A stretch of 64,000 nucleotides of DNA, taken from the NCBI GenBank assembly GCA_949317995.1, contig OX439042.1, forward strand, positions 19,261,174-19,325,173. Reading direction: 5' to 3'. The translations under genes and the position numbers were made by a program. Below the pieces are notes generated by a model, which was not told where the DNA came from, made no database searches, and saw only the letters and a program-made list of their open reading frames with translations. The DNA comes from Acholoe squamosa (taxonomy: Eukaryota; Annelida; Polychaeta; Phyllodocida; Polynoidae). This document shows, piece after piece, positions 33,073 through 44,740 of this stretch. Each line of letters opens with the position of its first letter. Position 1 is the stretch's first letter.

Positions 33073-34384
33073 CAACAGTTAGGGAGGTTTAATTTCTATT
33101 ATATTTTTTTTTTATATTTGGTGGAAGACCTGGGCCATAAGTGCTCTATAGCACGCGTCTAATTTTTCTCTTTGTTGGCCTTTTTACAACACTTAACAAG
33201 TTTAAGATCAAACTTTATCCTTTACCTACGTACCAGTTTGTTTTTAACTCTGACAAAGAATTATAAGAAACGGGTAACTGGGGGTGATAATTTAAGATCA
33301 CCTGAAACCTACTTTTTTCACTTGGAAATTTCACTTCAACATTAAAATGTGAAAAGGCCTGAAAGTTTCTGGTGTACAGATATATATGTTAGGATGATAT
33401 AGATATCAGAGATTACACAGGATAACAAATCTATACTTACCTTTCTTATCTCTTTGTGATACCAGTTGGGAAAAAAATTGATGCCTATCTTGGCTAAATT
33501 AGACACTGAAACACACAATTCTTTTCTATGGGGGTGACATCTGGTGACAGCTCTTCCGGCTCTTTTTGCAGGCTAGCCTCATGACTTGTTCATTATTTAG
33601 CAGGGGGGACTCAGGTGTTTCCAGGTTTAGGGGCAATGGGAGATTAATATGCCATACCATAGTGTTTCTTTTTGGTTGATTCCAATTTGAAAGTAGCAGT
33701 ATATAACTGTATGATAAGCATTATTTTCACACTCAATAAAAAATGAATGTAGTGATAGATTAGACATTTTGAAAAGGGAGAGATTTTCTGATACTTGGTC
33801 CACCCATGTGAAGTTCATCCTGTGTCGTACCCCACTAAACATGAGCCAGCTACAACCCTTCAGTTTGTCTAGTTCACTGATTAGTCACCAGGAGGCACCA
33901 CATAGAACACCGTGCTGACGTCAACTATTGTAGTTCATTATTTAGAAGGGGGAACTGAGATGATGGGCAAAGGGATGAACATACAATACCACAGTACTTT
34001 TTCAGGCATTGTAGGTCTGGGGGTAGGGGGTAGGTCTGGGGGTAGGGGGTAGGTCTGGGGGTAATTAGTAGATCAGTGGGTAAAGGGGAGGCTCTTCCTA
34101 AAATTTTGTTTTGAATGGGTAGATCAGGGGGTTCACATCCCCTTAGGGGGGAGGGGGGCCCTAATAGAGGAAAATACTTTGTCAGTTACAAGCGATATCA
34201 ATCGCTTCACCTATGTTTACTTTTTCCATTGTTTATAAATTTGCGCTTATATTAAAGGGGAAATTCTTGCTATGAGCCAATTCGGTAAAATAATGATTAT
34301 TTCAACAGAGTTTTGTAGTACTCATAATGATGCTGATCGCAGAATAGATGGAAGGGGGACAAAGTTTGAATTCTTGGTTTAGTG

Positions 34385-34513
34385 CCGTAAATTCTCTAGT
34401 ATATAAAGCCACTGCTAGTACCAAAACCCAAATAAACATGTGGCTTATAAGAACAGCCCAAAGTAGGCGTTGTGGCTTACACAAGGGTGCGGCTAATACA
34501 AGAGAATTTATGG
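34385..34513. mobile_element. MITE, CCGTAAATTCTCTCGTATAAG family, short copy
   Basis: Ends CCGTAAATTCTCT and AGAGAATTTATGG are inverted. The interior carries TATAAGCC and GTGCGGCT words. Fuller copies lie at 35326-35517 and 41023-41501. The structure parallels the CCGTAATCTCCC family, so the two may share an origin. Confidence 0.65.
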
Positions 34514-34799
34514 TAACCAGGGATGTTAAATGGCTAAAAGTATCCTCCCATGAAGTGTGGTACATTGTACTTGGCTTTCAATTTAAAAAAGAAGCAAAAT
34601 ACTGAAATTGGGCGCGATTTATTGACCCAGGGTCTTTAAAATCGGATTTCTGTTATACTAAGACGCCGCTTACCTAATGTTTGTATTAATCACATAAAAC
34701 ATTTCTCTCATCACTGAAAATAATTTGCCTAGCTTAAGTTTCTGTTCAGTTATACATCATTCTGGCTGATCACATCTGTCAACAGCCATTTTAATGCCT

Positions 34800-35160
34800 G
34801 TAGTAAAGAATAGGGTCCCTAAGAGTCCCATTGTCTAATGGCCCCCACCTGTGGTGGCCTTGCCTTTAAGACCCCTATATGTGATGGTCCCCACCTCAGA
34901 TGTCTCACTGTTAAGTGTCCCTAATGAACCCCACTTCTGATGGCCCTGCACCTTTGGTGACTCTCACTTGTAATGGCCCCCACCTTTAATGACCCCTTTG
35001 TCTGATGCCCCTACCTTCAATGACCCCTATGTCTGGTAGCCCAACCTTCAATGATCCCTGTCTGATGGCCCCAAATTTCAATGGCCCTGCGTGTCAGAGG
35101 GCTCTACACCCAATGCCCAGCCCCCCCCCCCCGGCTGATGGCCTCCACGTCCACCATTTG
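34800..35160. repeat. Degenerate tandem repeat (TGATGGCCCCCACCTTTAATG)
   Basis: Irregular units of about 20-30 bases contain GATGRCCC and CACCT words. They are too diverged for an exact copy number. Confidence 0.5.
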
Positions 35161-35325
35161 TAAAGGGGCAAGCCATTATGTGCACCCCCCACCCCATTAG
35201 TTAAAATTTTCATATTTTGAGATTCTCAAATCCTCCATTCGGGATTTGACAATTAAGTGAACAGTGAATCTTGAAGTGAATGTTCTTCGATTTTTTACGG
35301 AACTCGGCAAGCTTAGAACAAGCTA

Positions 35326-35517
35326 CCGTAAATTCTCTCGTATAAGCCACAGCTAGTAACTGAATCCAAATAAAAACTAGGCTTATAGGAATGGCCCAAA
35401 GTTGGGGTGCGGCTTAAACGAGGGTATTTTACACTATAAAATAGTACTGAACTGCCAATTTTCAAGCCTTGGCTATAACTTTAAGCTTCTCCCAAAGTCA
35501 GGGGTCAGAATTTACGG
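35326..35517. mobile_element. TA-flanked MITE, CCGTAAATTCTCTCG family
   Basis: It begins CCGTAAATTCTCTCGTATAA and ends AGAATTTACGG, with TA on both sides (35324-35325, 35518-35519). Internal GCGGCTTAAACGAGGG matches the sister copies. Confidence 0.75.
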
Positions 35518-36467
35518 TAGCTTGTAAGGGAGTGCTGGATTGGATATGCTACAACATAACCAAATTATTTTAACACAGTCGTCTTGCTTAATACTTCTTT
35601 TTATTTCCATTTCAATCTATAAACCATAATTTGGTCACAAATCCATATAAATTTTACAGTAATGGATCTCCATTTAATGCATCTTTTTTTCAAGTAGATC
35701 TGCTTGTTACCCAAGTCTATTTCCTCGTATAAAGTCTGGACTGAACACAGTTGGCCATGTCTACATATTGCACACATATCGATCAGACTTGGGGAAATGG
35801 AAATAGCTCTACCTGGTCGGCCTGCAACATCTTAATACCATGGTAACATGGAAATCCAGTGTGTGCTTAATTCAAACATTGCACAATGAAACCCAAAATG
35901 AGTTCTAGAGAACAGATCCATTTTCCCTGCCCAGTAGTGAAGAAAGGAAGATTTGTTTATTGATATATTTTGTTTTGAAAATGGAGGTCTCAATCCCGCG
36001 TGTAATTCGTTTGTTTTGCTATGGAGCATCTTCATTACCGACTCATGTTATTCACAATAATAACTCGTGGTCTACCATTAGATGGAGACAATGCTCACGG
36101 AGCTCACATGTAAAGGTTTAGAAACCATTTTCATTTTATGCTGGCTTCAAGAAATGACTCGATGGTTTCTTTCGCAAATACATTTACATCAATTCTGGCA
36201 GGTTTGAATACATCACATGCCGTTAGTCACACACGTCATCCTATCAAAGCAATTTTTGCCTCTGTCCAATTATCATCACTGACTGCAGTGCAGCTAATAT
36301 GTACCGAACCATATCATTTACATTCTTCCATGTATGAGCGCGTAGAGAATGCTCCGAGGTATCTCATCACGTAACATCATCAACCTGCGCTGGACGTGTA
36401 TATTTACACTACCCTCTGTCCACATTCATTCATTCGTATAAATTCTGTCAGTTTATAGGGAGAGTCA

Positions 36468-39400
36468 TCACGGTCGGAATGTCTGCATTGAATATTTACG
36501 GTTGATTTCAGCTAAGACAATAGCATACTGCATCACCTTCTCTACAGGTACACCGGCATATGCATCAACCTCCTTATCAGCTGAACCTGAAATGTAGAGA
36601 AGACGGGAATATCATTACCGATTTTCATTTTCTTTAACATGCCAGATCAGTATAGCTGCTGTTCTTACGGTAAGGGAATAGCAGGAATACATGTTAGAAC
36701 TACCTTAAAAAACTATTGTGTATATGCCACATATGCCTACATCATTCGTAGAGGCACAAATGAATGGAATGGCCTGAGTAATTAACATTGCACTATATTA
36801 AACCCTAGAGAGTGCTCTCAAAGTGGCGTTCATATCTATGCCTTTTATATCAGGATATTCCCCTGTACAATTGTTATGTACGATAACAAGGTCAAAGCCA
36901 ACTTGAAAGGTAACCAAAACGCTCACAACATAACAATGAAATGTGCAGGTAGAAAATACATACACTGTTTTGTTTTTCTATAAACAACAGGCACAGGTGC
37001 AAGAGATTCTGGTGATGATGACAAATAGGTTTCAGTCAGGTCTTTGGTAAAAACAGAGAAAATACCAATTTTGCTGTTGGAATGAAGTAAATGTGCAATC
37101 TGACGTGAAATATTATTTTCAAATGTACAAATACAAAGGCATGTATTACTAAAGTAATGTTTCAGAAATTCTGTACATACTTTTTCCACCTTCTTGATCG
37201 TCCCTTGACTTGAAGTTTGTCCGTGGCCGACCACGTTTCTTCTTCTGTGGTTCATCTGTTCCGCTTGACTGGCTTGCACTTATTGTTCGTCTCTATGGAT
37301 ACAAAGGTAAGCAATAGTTTGAAAGATAAAGAAATCACTCTCAAAATATTTAACAAGAACCACATTTTATTGCTAGAAAATAGACATTAGGGTCATTGAG
37401 TTTATTCCAGTTATGTTATCAAAGAGTCAAAAAACGAAGTTTCCAGTACTGTTAAGGCCACACCAAAAAAATAAGTTGGTCTACGGATTTTGATTTTGAA
37501 AAAATGGTGCGAGTGAGCGAATTTTTTTATTTTTTTTGGCGTCCAATGGATTCCTTGTAGAAAGTGAAGCGAGCGAAATCCGTAGATAAAATCTTTTTTC
37601 AAAGAAAAAAAAATTTGTATTTCCGAAAATTAGGAGAGGGAAATCTGTAGACCAACTTATTTTTTTTGGTGTGGCCTAAGTGGAAAGGTTCTACTAGAAA
37701 GGTAAAAGTATCTGAATATGTATAACACGTGGGGTTTCAAATTCTGTATGGTACACGTGGGGTTTCAAAGTCTGTATGGTACAGGGCGTGAACGTATCCA
37801 GAATACTTTCCATCTAGGAAAATACCGAGGGCCAACTTTTTGGCCTAAAATTGCATGAGACTCTACAGATGGAAGAGAAATCACATCTCTGTATGAAATA
37901 TCCAAAGCTAAAACTTGAGCTTACCCGTCGACTAGTTGGACTGACAAACTCTAAAGCATTAAAGTAATTTGGCCGTTCACGTTTCACACGCTCTGTCCGT
38001 CTTCTTCCTCCTGGTGATACTGACAAAGGAAGCACAGATATTTTTTATTTGTTTATTTTTTCAAATTAATATTTAGTCTTTAAAACATCTAGATCACAAT
38101 TTGTAATGCATGTCTGGCAGCGACAAAAAAATTGGGAACTTACTCTAGTCCCCAAAATTTTAGGAGCTACGGGCTTTCATATAGATTTATTTGTCAATAC
38201 TGAAGGTGGTTCCATCAATGGACAAGTATGTATCTATAACAATATCAACTTCGTCCTGGGAAGTCCACTTCATTTAATTACACATGGATCAACATCTATG
38301 TTATTTATGTTTTACATTTTTATTTCCATTAAAAAAATGATTTAGTAGTATCCTTACTGTCTACTGATGAGGAACATGCCGACCTAGGGGTAGCCGGAGA
38401 CCCTGGGTCTGTACCTGAAAATCAATGTTAGCCTTAGCTTAGAATTAGTAAATACATGCTTCTGTGCTGTCAAGAACCGTACATAATTCTGTGGGCTTAT
38501 TAGTACTCTACCCAACTAGGTTAAACATGTTGATCTTACAGTGTATCTTTTATATTCAAAATGGGATATATTCTAAAAACATAACAGGTTAATGTTGTCA
38601 ATACATGTACTCCCTTTGTCCTAATTAAAAGTTTAATTCATGAGGTATAGTTAATTAAAAGTTTAATTTATGTGGTATAGTATCTACCTTAATGCAATCA
38701 TAGAGATAGACCTCGACGATGTAGTAGATACATCGCTGAACTTACTTTTATTGTTATTATGTAATATTATTCAATTAGACTGCTGGTAGTATATACAAGT
38801 GGAATTTAAGAAATTCAATTCATCTTATTTTTATTTTTATTCATTTTACAAGGTTAATAAAAACTGCACATCAGCGAGGTTACGCGGGATAATAAGCGAC
38901 TTATATGACAAACCATATTCAAGTGTGGTTTAAATGATTTCACACACAGTTACTTGAAATAACCACTAAGGGTCGCATTATGTCTCCAGGTTAATGCTCC
39001 TTGGTACATCGTTTCCACCATGCCGACCATTTGGGATTATACAAGTAAATCGATCCCAAAGGGTTGGATGATGCATGAATGTAGCCCTGGTGAGTAGATT
39101 CACTTGGGTTGCATTCATGCTTTAATGGACGCCGTGGCCCTTGGGCCGTAAGAGGCAAACTTTACAACATCACGATGGCCATTTTTTGTTTATCAATGAT
39201 CATTATATTGAAGAACCAGAGGTTTCCTAGGGCGAGTTGCAATGCCTCCAGCCATGGATGATCCCAATTGACAAGTACCGTACACGGGTATTTTTTACTA
39301 CTGACGGATGATCTCCAAGCCATATAGTTCACATAATGCTCACCAGAAGGCGGCGGAGTTTTAGATGCACTAGAATCTGTGCAACAAAGAATATTCATCC

Positions 39401-41789
39401 TAAGATTCCTTGTATTGATTAAATAGAACTTTGATCTGTATTGAAATATTCCTGAGCATATCTACTCAGGTTTATTATTTATTTAGAGGTTTATTATGGT
39501 TCAGGTAATTTATGTACTGTAATCTCCCGCATATAAGGCGCGTCTTATACGCGAATCAGATCGTTCATGGGTCTTGTACGCGGGAGCAAGGCTGCCTTGA
39601 GTTGGGGGTGCGCCTTATACGCGGGGTATCCCCAACTACCAATCCAAATTGATTGATTGAATTTTTATCTCACCTCGTGCCTTCCTTACGGCCGACACTC
39701 AAGGGTGAGAGGTCCCGCGGGTTGTATCCACAGCAAAGTGAGATTACCCTTGTGGCGTTTTGCCCGGACCCTAGTCTAATGGGGAGGGGGATGATGGCGC
39801 CGAATCTATGGGAAGATAGAAAGCACGCCCCTACACATTTACCGAGGCAATGGTTCTTTAACATCCGTCACTACATAGGCATAGTGAGAAATGGACAGGC
39901 CTGTTTTAAGTCCTCCTGGCTGCCATAGTACTGCTGCCACCTGGTGTGTTATTCTAGAAATCAGAACCTACCACCAGGTGGCAGCAGTGCTATGGCAGCC
40001 AGGACCCCAGCCAGGAGGATTGATTATAATGCTGCATGGATTCTCTTGGTTAAAAGGTCAATAATATAATTAATAAAGCTCTCAGTGAGTGGGGTGCACA
40101 TACATTCCCATACACTTTTATGGTGAGCAGAATAGTATGTTTCATTCAGCAGTTTAAGGGTATATAGAGCACCATGGTATAGACTACACCTTTTCTTTAT
40201 ACGAGGGTTTTTCAAATATTAGACTCAGAAGCAGCAAATGCGCCTTCTATGCGGATCTGCCTTCCCTAAGTCGGGGGTGTGCCTTCTACACGGGCTGCGC
40301 CTTCTACGCGAGAGATTACGGTACCTTTTTTTTTTTTTAAATGTGTGCACCCAGTGTATACATATGGTATCTTCCCCTATCATCATAGTCACTGTGACAT
40401 ATTTCTTTTTAGAGGTTTTGAGGTCAGAAATATAAAGAGTCTATATGCCTAGGTCTTAAATCTACACTCCTTGTAATTTCCTATGTGTAATACCAATCTA
40501 GTTATGCTCATATTATTTTAGACTAGGATAACCTAACAACTGAGCTCCCGTTACTCGTGACATCCAGCATACTAAGTACCGAAATACCTAGACTTTTAGG
40601 TGCACTCCGTGTTTAAGACACACCATGAACTCAGGGGTAGACATTAACACTGGCCCGGTGGCCAATGGCCAGTAGTTTTGGTTGCGGGCAAGTGATTATT
40701 TCTAAATTTCCATTGAAATTGGCCATTTGGCCAGTAGGATATTTGAAACTACATTGCTCTATACTAAAGGGCTGGCCCGGGTGGCCAAAGGTCCCAAATG
40801 TTAGTGTCTACCCCTGTGAACTGATGCCAGATCTATAAGGTGCTATTGAGGGTAAATTTGGATTGGTAAATTTTGATCAGTTAAAACTACCGGATCTTTT
40901 TTAGTCTAGAAGCCTCAACTATATGGCTCATCCCTAATTTTTGCTGACTCAGTGAGGCTCACTAGGGGTCCATCTTCGATATGAACATTGCCTTATATGC
41001 GCGATACAATGATAGTATCTATCGTAAATTCTCTTGTATAAGCTGCGGCTAGTATCAGAACCCAACCCAAGAGGGTGGTGGGTAGGGGTCAGAAATATAT
41101 ATGCCCAATATTTTTCCAACTGTCCCAGCTCCACTGGGGAGCCTAGGACCCTGTAGCTTTTTGAATTTTGAAGATCCATTCATAAGAAAAAAGTTATACC
41201 ATTTTGAAATTTTCATAATTTTCCACAAACTCAGGGGGCGGATTATACGAGGGTGCGGCTTAAGGGCCAGTCAGACTGGTCGTATGAACGTGGGAGCTAC
41301 GACGCGACTTTTTGGTTATAAAATCGGGAATAAAATCGGACTATGTGACCATTGAAATCAGTCAAAATCTCACGATTTTAAAATCATAGAAGTTTGGTAT
41401 GCATGCCTTTATAAATTCGAGTCGTAGTACCAAATTTTTCGTCATAGTTGTGGATTTCCTACAACCAGTCTGACCGAGCCTTTATATGAGGGAATTTACA
41501 GTTATCTGAATATTTGCCAGGGACATTTCACATAACCTATCATTTGCAGCAATGATCATCTTGAGTAAACCCACAAACAGTTCTTACTATGGTTCAGATA
41601 AGACTACTGCTTTACTCAAATCATAAAGTAACTAAAATGACCAACACCAACTTAGATCTATGCTGTTATATTCACTTTAATACAATACTATTCTGAATAC
41701 ATACCTTCCGTTCCCGATCCAGTGTTACTGTCTCCTCTTTTGGTGTAAAAGCTGTAACCACAGGGACACGTTTTGCAGGCTACAGGCAC
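36468..41789 (-). CDS. C16orf87: C16orf87 (UPF0547) homologue, six exons, first exon not found
   Basis: Exons, in gene order: 41789-41705, 39376-39344, 38414-38358, 38019-37925, 37292-37181, 36586-36468 (stop at 36470-36468). Every junction is GT..AG and the phases agree throughout. The first exon found encodes VPVACKTCPCGYSFYTKR, matching the Cys-rich knuckle of vertebrate C16orf87. Exon 4 encodes RRRTERVKRERPNYF, exon 5 the AT-hook-like KKKRGRPR. The last exon encodes a helical tail containing VLAEINRK, near-identical to the vertebrate end. About 149 residues are seen; the family has about 150-160. The start codon and the first CPxC half of the knuckle should lie upstream (above 41.8 kb) and were not recognised. 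The function is poorly known; basic stretches and the AT-hook suggest a nuclear DNA-associated protein. The small scattered exons leave only fragments as open frames. Confidence 0.88.
37456..37676. mobile_element. TAA-flanked MITE, GGCCACACC family
   Basis: Ends GGCCACACCAAAAAAATAAG and its complement, ending TTTTTTTTGGTGTGGCC, are flanked by TAA on both sides (37453-37455 and 37677-37679). The arms extend inward through GTTGGTCTACGGATTT. A fragment of the same family lies at about 15460-15501. It sits in an intron of the C16orf87 homologue. Confidence 0.8.
39515..40321. mobile_element. CCGTAATCTCCCGC-family MITE split by a later insertion
   Basis: The left half (from CTGTAATCTCCCGCATATAA at 39515 to about 39630) and the right half (about 40225 to GAGATTACGG at 40320) belong to one element. 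Roughly 590 bp of unrelated DNA lies between them. The insert begins near a GATTGATTGA run and carries a 33-bp hairpin. The GATTGATTGA run followed by ATTTTTATCTCACC looks like the 3' tail of a LINE on the - strand. Confidence 0.5.
39914..40004. other. 33-bp hairpin (one mismatch)
   Basis: The arm 39914-39946 (TCCTGGCTGCCATAGTACTG, then CTGCCACCTGGTG) is complementary to 39972-40004 with a single mismatch and a 25-base loop. It lies inside the insert that splits the MITE at 39515-40321. Confidence 0.8.
40633..40817. mobile_element. Inverted-repeat element with CAGGGGTAGACA ends
   Basis: It begins CAGGGGTAGACATTAACACT and ends GTTAGTGTCTACCCCTG. Inside, CTGGCCCGGTGGCCAATGGCC-like words occur in both orientations. 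A related partial copy lies in HSPA4 intron 4 at about 22390-22557. Confidence 0.65.
41023..41501. mobile_element. CCGTAAATTCTCTCG-family MITE interrupted by another MITE
   Basis: The left part begins CGTAAATTCTCTTGTATAAG. The right end TATGAGGGAATTTACAG lies near 41485-41501. Between them (about 41264-41480) is a second element with ends GGGCCAGTCAGACTGGTCGT and its near complement ACAACCAGTCTGACCGAGCC. Confidence 0.65.
41264..41480. mobile_element. Nested MITE with GGCCAGTCAGACTGGT ends
   Basis: Inverted ends of about 20 bp with a few mismatches and an interior AAATCG/CGATTTT inverted pair. It sits inside the MITE at 41023-41501 and is the younger of the two. Confidence 0.65.
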
Positions 41790-42162
41790 CTGGAACATGG
41801 GCAAACCATCTTTTATCAGTGATAACAGTTATCAGATTGGTTCCATCTGCCCCCCCCCCCCCCACCGAGCAGTCTGCAGTGAATACTTGGTACCGGTATT
41901 TTTCATTTGCTGATAATCGACCCGTTATAAGGCATGCCCCACTTACAATATAAGGCGCACCTTAGATTTAGATTTGGACGCTCGGGGGGGGGGGGGGGGG
42001 GGAGGCGGGGTTAAGGAAAATGTTCGGCTGTGGGACAATTGGACAGATCGGCAGTTTGCCACGTCTGCCAATTCAACAGAATTTTGGAATTTGTGAGACA
42101 ATTGGACACGACGATTCAACAGATTCAGATGCAATGCAAACTATGATAATATCCAGCTCTTC

Positions 42163-42553
42163 TTAGGCCTAAAAAAAATTCTTGTGTTCAGGTAACATGC
42201 TCAAAAAAATTAGGGTAGGTAGGTCGAATTTTTTTTTTAAGATTTTTTTTTTAAAGTTCTTATATCCTGAAAACTGTCAAAAACATATTAACCAAATCAT
42301 ATTTGATTTTTTATTGACCAAATTAAAAAAAAATATATATGAAAATGATGGTTATTTTATGTTAGTAGCATTCGTGAGGCCGTGGGTTTAATTTTATACC
42401 AAACATGCCTATATATTGACATTTGTTTACATTTTTCTTTAATTTTGGGTCAAATTTACCAAAGATTTCTAAAAAAAAATAATATTAAATTAGGGTCGGG
42501 CCAAAAAATTAGGGTAGGTCGGGATACCTGAACACAACTTTTTTTTTTAGGCC
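42163..42553. mobile_element. Inverted-repeat element with AGGCCTAAAAAAA ends
   Basis: The left end TTAGGCCTAAAAAAAATTCT and the following TGTGTTCAGGTA recur as complement at 42526-42553. The subterminal words AAAAATTAGGGTAGGTAGG and TTAGGGTAGGTCGGG are in direct rather than inverted orientation, so only the outer 30 bp are inverted. No ORF. Confidence 0.6.
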
Positions 42554-42852
42554 TTATAGAATTTGAAAAACCACAACTCTAGTGATACTGTCCCTACACT
42601 GTAGAATTATGGAATGGCAAAAATCTGTTTTTAAATGTTAAATAATTATCTTAAAGTGCCTTTTTTATACCAACGCTCAACCTGTTGAATTGTCCCAAAA
42701 ATTTGTCCAATAGTCCTTTCAATTTCTCTCCAATCGTCCTGTCCAATTGGCAATCTGTCCAATTGTCCGTTTCCCAAATGTTCATGCATCCATGTGTTTC
42801 ACCATCCTTCCCTACCCACCCCTGTTGATATACAATGACGATTCATAAAAAA

Positions 42853-43340
42853 GGGTGGTCATTATTTCTCAACAGAGGGTGGTGGGTTTGAGGGGGGCAT
42901 AAAACTTTTGACCCCTCCTGAGGCTGGGGGGGGGGGGGCAAAAGGGCCGAGTCATTTATTTCCAGCTGGTGAGGCTTGATGGATTTTGGTGGAGCAGCAG
43001 ATTTTTTTCCGACCCCCCCCCCCCCCCACCACTATGACAAAAATGACTGTGACCCCCTCCCCCCCCCAACTCAGGGAATGACACATCGCGATGGGTACTG
43101 GTATTTGAATTGCCCATATTTAATTTTGACCCCCCATTGTGAAGGTTTATTGGGTTTTGCCCCACCCCCCGGGGTCTTTTTCAAAATAACCCTCGCCCCT
43201 ATTTCTAACAAGAACCCCACCTGGCATAAATGACTCGACCCTAAAGACTTTTGACCTGTCCTTAGGCTGGGGAGGGGGGGGGGTAAAACCTTTGACCCCT
43301 TTTTGAGGGGGAGGGGGCAAAAAAAATTTGCACCCATGGA
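42853..43340. mobile_element. Decayed TAA-family MITE (copy E)
   Basis: The left end GGGTGGTCATTATTTCTCAA and the following G tract, with GACCCC and TTTTGACCCC words, match copies A-C. Just to its left (about 42820-42842) is CCCCTGTTGATATACAATGA, resembling the right end of a further copy. The right end here is not clear. Confidence 0.5.
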
Positions 43341-43416
43341 CTAGCTAGGTAAAAAACACCCAGTGAAGGGGAGAGCAGTACAGTATCATATATGTAAGGG
43401 AGGGATACGGCCCATA

Positions 43417-44043
43417 GGGTAACTTGCCCGGTTCTCGGACAGGTCCAATTCTCGGACGATTTTTTGGAGTTAGCTAAATGTTATTTCAGGCCATAAACCC
43501 TATTTTATTTTGATTTCCTCTCTTTTATATCTAATAGATGTCTATTCCCAATGGTAAATTGATAAATTTCAAAGTGTGTGGTGCCCTCTGTTGGTATCAC
43601 TTGAAACTTGTGTCCGAGAATTGGACCATTGAAAATGCGGTGTCCGGTAATTGGGCACAATGACATGCCTATTTCCTGACAATTTTGATAATTGATATTC
43701 TAAAACCAAAATTAGAGTGAATATACTCGCAAATTCGTCAAGACTTTTAGTTCATCAATATCTAATAATGGTGGTGAACCTGCTTCAGCTTGTAAAGATA
43801 TCTTTAAAATACAGAGGCTGTCCGTGAACTGGTACACCTGTCCGAGAACTGGGCATTTTTGAATGTCTATACAAAACCCCTTATAACAACTATGAATATT
43901 AGGCTTCAGCTAGGGATACTTTTTATTATGATACCAAGGGGCCCTATCCATGCATCCTGCTGAGCCTAAATGTAGGAAACAGAGTTTGGCCAGTTTAGTA
44001 GTCTTCCAAAGATAAAACTGTCCGAGAACTGGGCAAGTTACCC
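43417..44043. mobile_element. TA-flanked element with GGGTAACTTGCCCRGTTCTCG ends
   Basis: Ends GGGTAACTTGCCCGGTTCTC and the complement GAACTGGGCAAGTTACCC are flanked by TA (43415-43416, 44044-44045). The word TGTCCGAGAAYTGG recurs internally at least four times in both orientations. No ORF. Confidence 0.75.
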
Positions 44044-44324
44044 TATATAGTCTATGACTATGGCGTAGACATTTTTTGAATATCTTCATGTCAAATAATC
44101 TGATTCGGTGAGCTTTGAGCAACATATCACAACTCTGGTTCTAATAGGAGTATCTGAGAAATCCTTACAGTTTTGGAAAGCCCAGATTGTCAGAAATGCG
44201 GGAGACTAGACATGCGTGAGAGCGTGAGAAAGGGTCAAAATGCGTGACTCTCACGCCAAATGCGTGAGAGTTGGCAACCCTGGCCTAAGCAGGGCCGCGT
44301 TGATCGGCTACTGAACCACCCGAG

Positions 44325-44740
44325 CCTCAAGATTCAAGATGGCTTTATTGACTAATGTACAGGTACACTTATGTCAGCACCAGGTTTTCATTTACAATGT
44401 TGTAGACAGATTTTATATTCGAGTATATACAGTTCACAGCTCCTGGCCTTTTAGATGATTTGCAATATGGGGCCACTGCTAGTATTTGAGAAAGTTTCCT
44501 AGTGTCATTGTGTCTTTAATAGTAATCAACGAACTTGAGGTATTTTGTTTCAAACACTAACCGTGCGTTTCTCATCTCGGGCATGTTACAACGTAAGAAG
44601 ACATGATTGACATCTTGCACAGTATTACAGTATGCGCACTTAGAATTGACAGGTTTCTTTCCTCTATATCTTCTTGACAGGCTGTCAAGTGTACAGTTAT
44701 TGTCAGTTTGGAGTTTAGCACAGGGATGTAAGTCGGGCAA
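44325..44740 (-). pseudogene. LINE 3' fragment: end of reverse-transcriptase ORF plus 3' tail
   Basis: On the - strand a 74-codon frame (44740-44516) contains CAYCNTVQDVNHVFLRC, the CX2C...HX4C knuckle found at the C-terminus of many LINE ORF2 proteins (zf-RVT). It is followed downstream by CAATAAAGCCATCTTGAATC and an ATCTTGA repeat (44325-44355), the kind of poly(A)-signal plus short repeat that ends CR1/RTE-like LINEs. The copy is 5'-truncated, as is usual. Confidence 0.7.

Larger units (their letters stand above)
31021..36467. other. Convergent intergenic region between HSPA4 and the C16orf87 homologue
   Basis: It holds the HSPA4 3' UTR (an ATTAAA at 31106-31111 is one possible but early poly(A) signal), a retroposon tail, a 145-bp direct repeat, two MITEs and a degenerate repeat. 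For the opposite gene an AATAAA on the - strand near 35955 is a possible poly(A) signal. I see no further coding exon here. Confidence 0.5.

Noticed and set aside
42956-43337. Three short Gly/Pro-rich frames on both strands
   Set aside because: They are readings of the poly-G and poly-C tracts of a decayed MITE.
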